Source of the DNA: Antitrichia curtipendula
Lineage: Eukaryota; Streptophyta; Bryopsida; Hypnales; Leucodontaceae
Reading direction: 5' to 3'
Length of the DNA: 64,000 nucleotides
Assembly (NCBI GenBank): GCA_951230915.1
Contig: OX579639.1
Location: forward strand, 24,428,001-24,492,000
Shown here: positions 60,140 through 64,000 of the stretch, in pieces
Layout: every line of letters begins with the position of its first letter
Position numbering within the stretch: the first letter of the stretch is position 1
Position numbers and translations under genes: made by a program
The notes under the pieces: model-generated
The model's input: the letters and a program-made list of their open reading frames with translations, nothing else
Database searches by the model: none
What the model was told of the DNA's origin: nothing

Positions 60140-60610
60140 ACGGGTTCCACCTCTAAATGGAGAGAAGAAATGAGGAAAAATGGAAGGGCCGTCCGCCTTT
60201 ATACCCGTCCGCCACCAAACCTAAAGTAGGTCCGGCTGCGGATGCCCTCCCAAACCTCCCGAAGCGGACTAGGTCGTCCGATTGATCAGACGAACCTACT
60301 GTCCACTCAATCGGACGGTCTGGCCGTTCGCTGGATCGAGCGGCCGGACCGTCCGCTGGTTTGAACGGACGGACGGACTGTCCGCTGGATCGGGCGGCCG
60401 GATCGTCCGATCAATCGGACGATCTGACCGTCCACTTGATCGGACGGTCGGATCGGCCGAGTCGAACCGCCCGTCGGCCGACCGCCATCCGCCCGTCTGC
60501 CCCGACCGCCCGTCCCGTGGTCTGGGTCTAGCGGACGGTGGCCACTACGTCCGCGAACGCTGCGTCCGGACGTCCGGACGTCCGATTTTTGGACGTAATT
60601 TGCCCCCAGA
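60140..60610 (-). promoter_or_regulatory. GTCCG/CGGAC cluster and TATA box of the RING-H2 gene
   Basis: About 400 bp of near-continuous GTCCG, CGGAC and palindromes such as GTCCGATCAATCGGAC lie between the element end and the gene. A minus-strand TATAAA (60198-60203) lies about 145 bp before the ATG at 60057. GGACGTCCGGACGTCC at the outer edge matches the cluster near 39200. Confidence 0.6.
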
Positions 60611-60613
60611 CGT

Positions 60614-60639
60614 TCCAATTCGTCAACCCTATGTGGGAG
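60614..60639. repeat. hAT-type terminal inverted repeat and 8-bp target duplication
   Basis: The end reads CGTCAACCCTA (60621-60631), which inward is TAGGGTTGACG; it shares AGGGTTGAC with the end at 39229. The next 8 bp are TGTGGGAG. Confidence 0.85.
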
Positions 60640-61431
60640 GTCTCTCATTTTAAATATAACTTGGCTTCATGCAAAGGCCAATTGCAATGAAAATTTGGGC
60701 ATTGCAAGCTTCAAACTTACATTCAACTTTGGTGGCTATTGGCATGATCAATGGGGTTTTTTCTGGCAATTTAGTGCAAAATTGCACCAAAAAATTTAAC
60801 CTAGCACCAAACCGATAGGAAATTTTTAGTGAAATTTTGGATGAAATCGCCAAAAAATTTCAAATTCAAGAAAAATCTTGGATGAAATCACTACATTGTG
60901 AATGAAAACAGAATTATAGATATGTAGTATTACATTTTCTATCCAATACGTGGATGAATGTTGAAACTTGGAGCACCACCGTAACATTTAATATTGCCAC
61001 TTCGCCACTTTATGAAAAATGAAAAAAAAACATTAGGCATGATGACATATTTTATTGTAATAAGTTATTGTGAAGTGAAGTATCTGTGAGCTTATTCATG
61101 CATAGATTAGACTTGTGCTTTGAGGACAACTTTATATTAGGACCTATGCTCAATTCCAAATTGACCCAACATACAAATATAGGGCCAACTCAAATTGGAC
61201 CCGAGAGAAAAAATTAGATCAAGGATACATGACCATCCAAATTTTAGCATTTGGATCTTATATTTTGCTACCAAAACACCGCCACAGAAGCAACCATGTG
61301 ACATAAAAAATAAATTGGGTTAGATTTCAATATAAAGTCTTTAGGTCCAAAATGGCCCAATTTAAGAATCTAAATACTCTTATTGGTTGATTTTAGTGAT
61401 TTTGAAATTGGACCAACAATGGGGCCTTAAG

Positions 61432-61771
61432 GTAAAGTAGAAGGTCCACAAAGTACCAATTCAGAAGCTAGAATTTAATTTGGAGAGGTTAAAATTCTTA
61501 AAACATGTTCAATAAAAATAAATTAAAGAGGAAATAGAATTTGGCATCTAATTTAAGCCGTTTCATAATTTTTGGAGCTTCGTAGAATTAGTTATGAATT
61601 TTTGAAGTCAAAATACAATGGTCACTAAAAACGCCCACCTTTTGAAATGTACACTAGGTTTTCCATTGTTGAAGCAATGAAAAAGCAAAATGTACAAATC
61701 ATGTCCATTTCAAGAGGTGAATGCTTTTAGACCTTAAGCGCTTATAAACTTCTTAGTTTCCTTAACCTTAG
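61432..61771. mobile_element. worn copy of the TAAGGTAACAGG MITE family
   Basis: The interior (61520-61740) matches 890-1110: GGCATCTAATxTAAG, CCGTTTCATA, TTTTTGGAGCTT, AGTTATGAA, AAATGTACACT and ATGTACAAAT. The left end is TTAAGGTAAAG and the right end is TTTCCTTAACCTTAG. The ends are less well kept than in the copy at 804-1133. Confidence 0.55.
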
Positions 61772-62348
61772 AAGGATTGACCATGACCATTGATTTCAAG
61801 TGTTACTATTTATCACTTCGACTGTTGCCATTTTGCAACAAGATATAAATGAAAAAATTTCTATTTATTTTTCATGGTATAAAACAAAGTTATCATGTGA
61901 CTTTGAAATTAGAAATTCAACAAATTATTGTTATAGGCCCAAAATTCATATTGCTATAAATATTGAAGTATACAAATTTTTCAAAATACCCAATTGAAGT
62001 AGATACTATACTTTATAACCTTCATTTCATTAGCTAGACTCCAATTCAAAAATATCCTTTTTATGGCTAAAATTCACATCAATAGTAAATAGCAAGAAAT
62101 TGCCAAAATTCACTACAAGGATATTTGTGGATTAAGCATCTTCTTCTTTAGAAAAGTCAATACTACCATAAAGAAATGAGAGAATTTGCTCTACTATTCA
62201 CTGAAAATGTACTCAAACAACTTTAAGAAAAAATATTGGATGAAAAAAAGTTTTTTTTCCATCCTTTATTCTCAAGTATAATCATCCATAGAACACTTAG
62301 TATTCACAATGGCGTTGCATTGGGGTTGTCACACCTACTTCTCCCCAT

Positions 62349-62422
62349 TCTCAATCTTCAAAGAATGTGAACATAGCACTGGCTTCTTGAATTGTACAAG
62401 GTCCATTCTTTGAAGATTGAGA
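62349..62422. repeat. 19-bp perfect inverted repeat
   Basis: TCTCAATCTTCAAAGAATG (62349-62367) and its exact reverse complement (62404-62422) can form a stem with a 36-nt loop. No coding context is seen. Confidence 0.75.
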
Positions 62423-63401
62423 AGTTTTTTTTCATTGTCCTTTGGAGGTGAAGAATGGATGTGAAGAGGTTTGTGTGCGCAAAGATTTTAGTGCAATAGT
62501 AGGGGTAGTCACACATTCACTACGATTCCATTATTTGGAGAATGGAGAGGTGGCGGCTCCCCGTTGGCTTTAATGTTGACATTCTATAAGAGAATAATTT
62601 TAGCTCGCAATATCTTTTGCATGTTGATTATTTTCCTCCGGAGCAAAAGAATAGGTGTGCGGAAGCTTTTGCTAGCAAAGTATATTCTATAGCACTTCTT
62701 AGTTTTATCCTTTGTTGCCGACTTCACTGTCGATACACCAAACGGGGCCCAGTCACACCTCTTTCACTAAGAACTACTATGCATTGGCTCATTTTTTTCC
62801 TCTCATCAACTTCTCATTTAGTTGCAAAGTTTGCTTGTTGAAAAAAGTGTGACTACTTCTTCTGTCTTACTTTCACAAAAGGAATATACCATCTTCTCTA
62901 CAAAGAAGAATTTCTATTTGCTCCTCTTTTCACTCTATACCCTCTCATTCTTCACATAAATTTCATTCTAGGAGAAGGTGTGACAACCCTTGTTGGCCCT
63001 CATCACTGTCTTGGTCTGTTTTAGAGACACAATTCTCTCTCCTTCTCTTCCCTTGCTCTCCCTCAGCATTATGTCCCATGGGGATTAAGAGTTCCGCCTA
63101 GCAACCGGTCAAGTAGAATTTTCATCCAGCTTGCCCACCCTCTCATTGTTTAAGGAAAATATTATAATTTTTTTTTGCATTTGGCATCCTAGTTGTAATG
63201 TCAATTTTTTTATATTTTTTTATAAAACCAAAAGACTTTAGCTAGTAATAGAAGTTACCTCCTTCATATTTATCCTAAACGGCACTATGTGGCTTGTTAC
63301 TAAAGCTATGTGCCTAATGGCGCTCTACTTCAGGCATAGACCCTACTCGCTCTCTTTTGTAGGGTTTAAGTACTAAAATATAATTAGAACATTTCATTTT
63401 T

Positions 63402-63541
63402 GTAAAGCCATGTCCAAGTGACCCGTCATAGATTTTTAAGGCTCCTCACATCCTTGAGGTCACCCCTATGAGATCTCACAAGGCTAACCTCACAAAACTA
63501 GCCTTGTGAGATGGACTACTAGTGCTTGGACTGGGCTTTAC
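63402..63541. mobile_element. small foldback MITE
   Basis: This 140-bp element has imperfect ends GTAAAGCCATGTCCAAG and CTTGGACTGGGCTTTAC, with an inner stem ATCTCACAAGGCTA / TAGCCTTGTGAGAT. It is non-coding. No clear target duplication was seen. Confidence 0.65.
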
Positions 63542-64000
63542 GTAGAAAGAGACCCTTGTGAGCTCCCAATTTGTCACTTGGGACTTGTAAAATTATTTTT
63601 TTGGAAATTTGCAATTTAAAGTTGATAAAAGTATACAAAAAACCATAAAAAGAGTGTAGAACCAAAATAGGATTGTATCATACCTATTATATTATTTGGT
63701 CTAGATTTGTATTTAGACTTAGAATCCCCCCAAACCTGGCCTAAAAATAGGGTAGAAATAACAAAACAGTTAGATTTGGAGGATTTGAGTTACATAGCCC
63801 CCAAAGGGCTAAATTCCACCATAAATGTGGCAATTTATGGCTAAGTCGGTCTGAGGGATCCACAACAAGGCCACTAGGTCGGATCCTAGAGTTAGGTTTA
63901 GAATTCCCCATCAGATCGACAAATTCCCAAAACCCTGATTGTTAACATGTAGGAGCCACTAACACAAGACCGGGCCCGTGGAAGAATCTACAGCCTAAGG

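Larger units (their letters stand above)
52058..60631 (-). mobile_element. large hAT-like element, part 2 (contig 3 portion)
   Basis: It begins with reversed 65-bp array units and ends CGTCAACCCTA at 60631, a hAT-type end (TAGGGTTGACG when read inward), with GGACGTCCGGACGTCCGG just inside. It carries the hAT transposase gene (52309-55666) and the RING-H2 gene with its downstream frame (56596-60057), all minus strand. Joined to inverted contig 2, the element is about 16.4 kb plus unknown array length, with TSD TGTGGGAG. Confidence 0.8.
60640..64000. other. AT-rich region with small repeats and no recognised gene
   Basis: No coding sequence is recognised. Contained repeats are listed separately: a worn MITE at 61432-61771, an inverted pair at 62349-62422 and a foldback element at 63402-63541. 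The open frame at 62617-62841 shows no features. Confidence 0.5.

Noticed and set aside
48292..60631. A single element from 48292 to 60631 as scaffolded
   Set aside because: The two ends have suitable orientation, but the 8-bp flanks differ (CTTCCTAC and TGTGGGAG), while 39229 matches 60631 exactly.

Overview
The window is nuclear DNA of a streptophyte, most likely a non-flowering one (moss-, liverwort-, fern- or charophyte-grade). This rests on a spliced plant-type HAD-like gene with plant homologues, several plant receptor-kinase relics, degenerate TTTAGGG telomere-like repeats, canonical GT-AG introns of about 100-400 bp, and very AT-rich intergenic DNA packed with DNA transposons. I cannot name the species. 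The sequence is three contigs joined by two 200-N gaps (31237-31436 and 51858-52057).

Contig 1 (1-31236) holds a broken receptor-kinase tail carrying a foldback MITE (1-565). It also holds a decayed 5.3 kb piggyBac-type element with TTAA ends (4964-10300) and a nested CACTA-type foldback MITE (9554-9745). A snapback element with a perfect 96-bp palindrome lies at 11271-11647. The only ordinary host gene I could assemble completely is a 12-exon, 385-aa HAD-superfamily protein (12460-15833) whose catalytic motifs are all lost. Next come a convergent pair of degenerate genes of an uncharacterised transposase-like system (18081-24929), two kinase pseudogenes (about 20500-21010 and 29400-30658), and several TTAA/ATAA-flanked MITEs.

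Contig 2 (31437-51857) and contig 3 (52058-64000) carry the most interesting object. Contig 2 has a hAT-type terminus at 39229 and contig 3 has one at 60631. Their 8-bp flanks are exact reverse complements (CTCCCACA and TGTGGGAG), and both termini face the same way. A GC-rich 65-bp tandem array sits at the inner edge of both contigs, in opposite orientations. Flipping contig 2 resolves everything at once: the array becomes continuous across the gap, and one about 16.4 kb hAT-like element appears with TIR YAGGGTTGAC and a perfect target-site duplication. It would carry a DUF659/hAT transposase, a protein-kinase-like gene, a coiled-coil RING-H2 protein, and a second protein that shares an unrecognised Cys/His N-terminal domain with the RING protein. 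Four of these genes start just downstream of a GTCCG/CGGAC repeat cluster followed by a TATA box. The two paralogous genes are each read inward from an element end.

Contig 2 also holds a pogo-like transposase pseudogene (40690-43460). It is interrupted by two abutting TTAA-flanked MITEs whose removal restores the reading frame. A terminus of a second copy of the hAT family lies at 48292 and runs, with hairpin tandem repeats, to the second gap. Most genes in the window are damaged by scattered stops. In the hAT element these are few and consistent with C-to-T decay. The rest of the window is AT-rich and shows no gene I can recognise.
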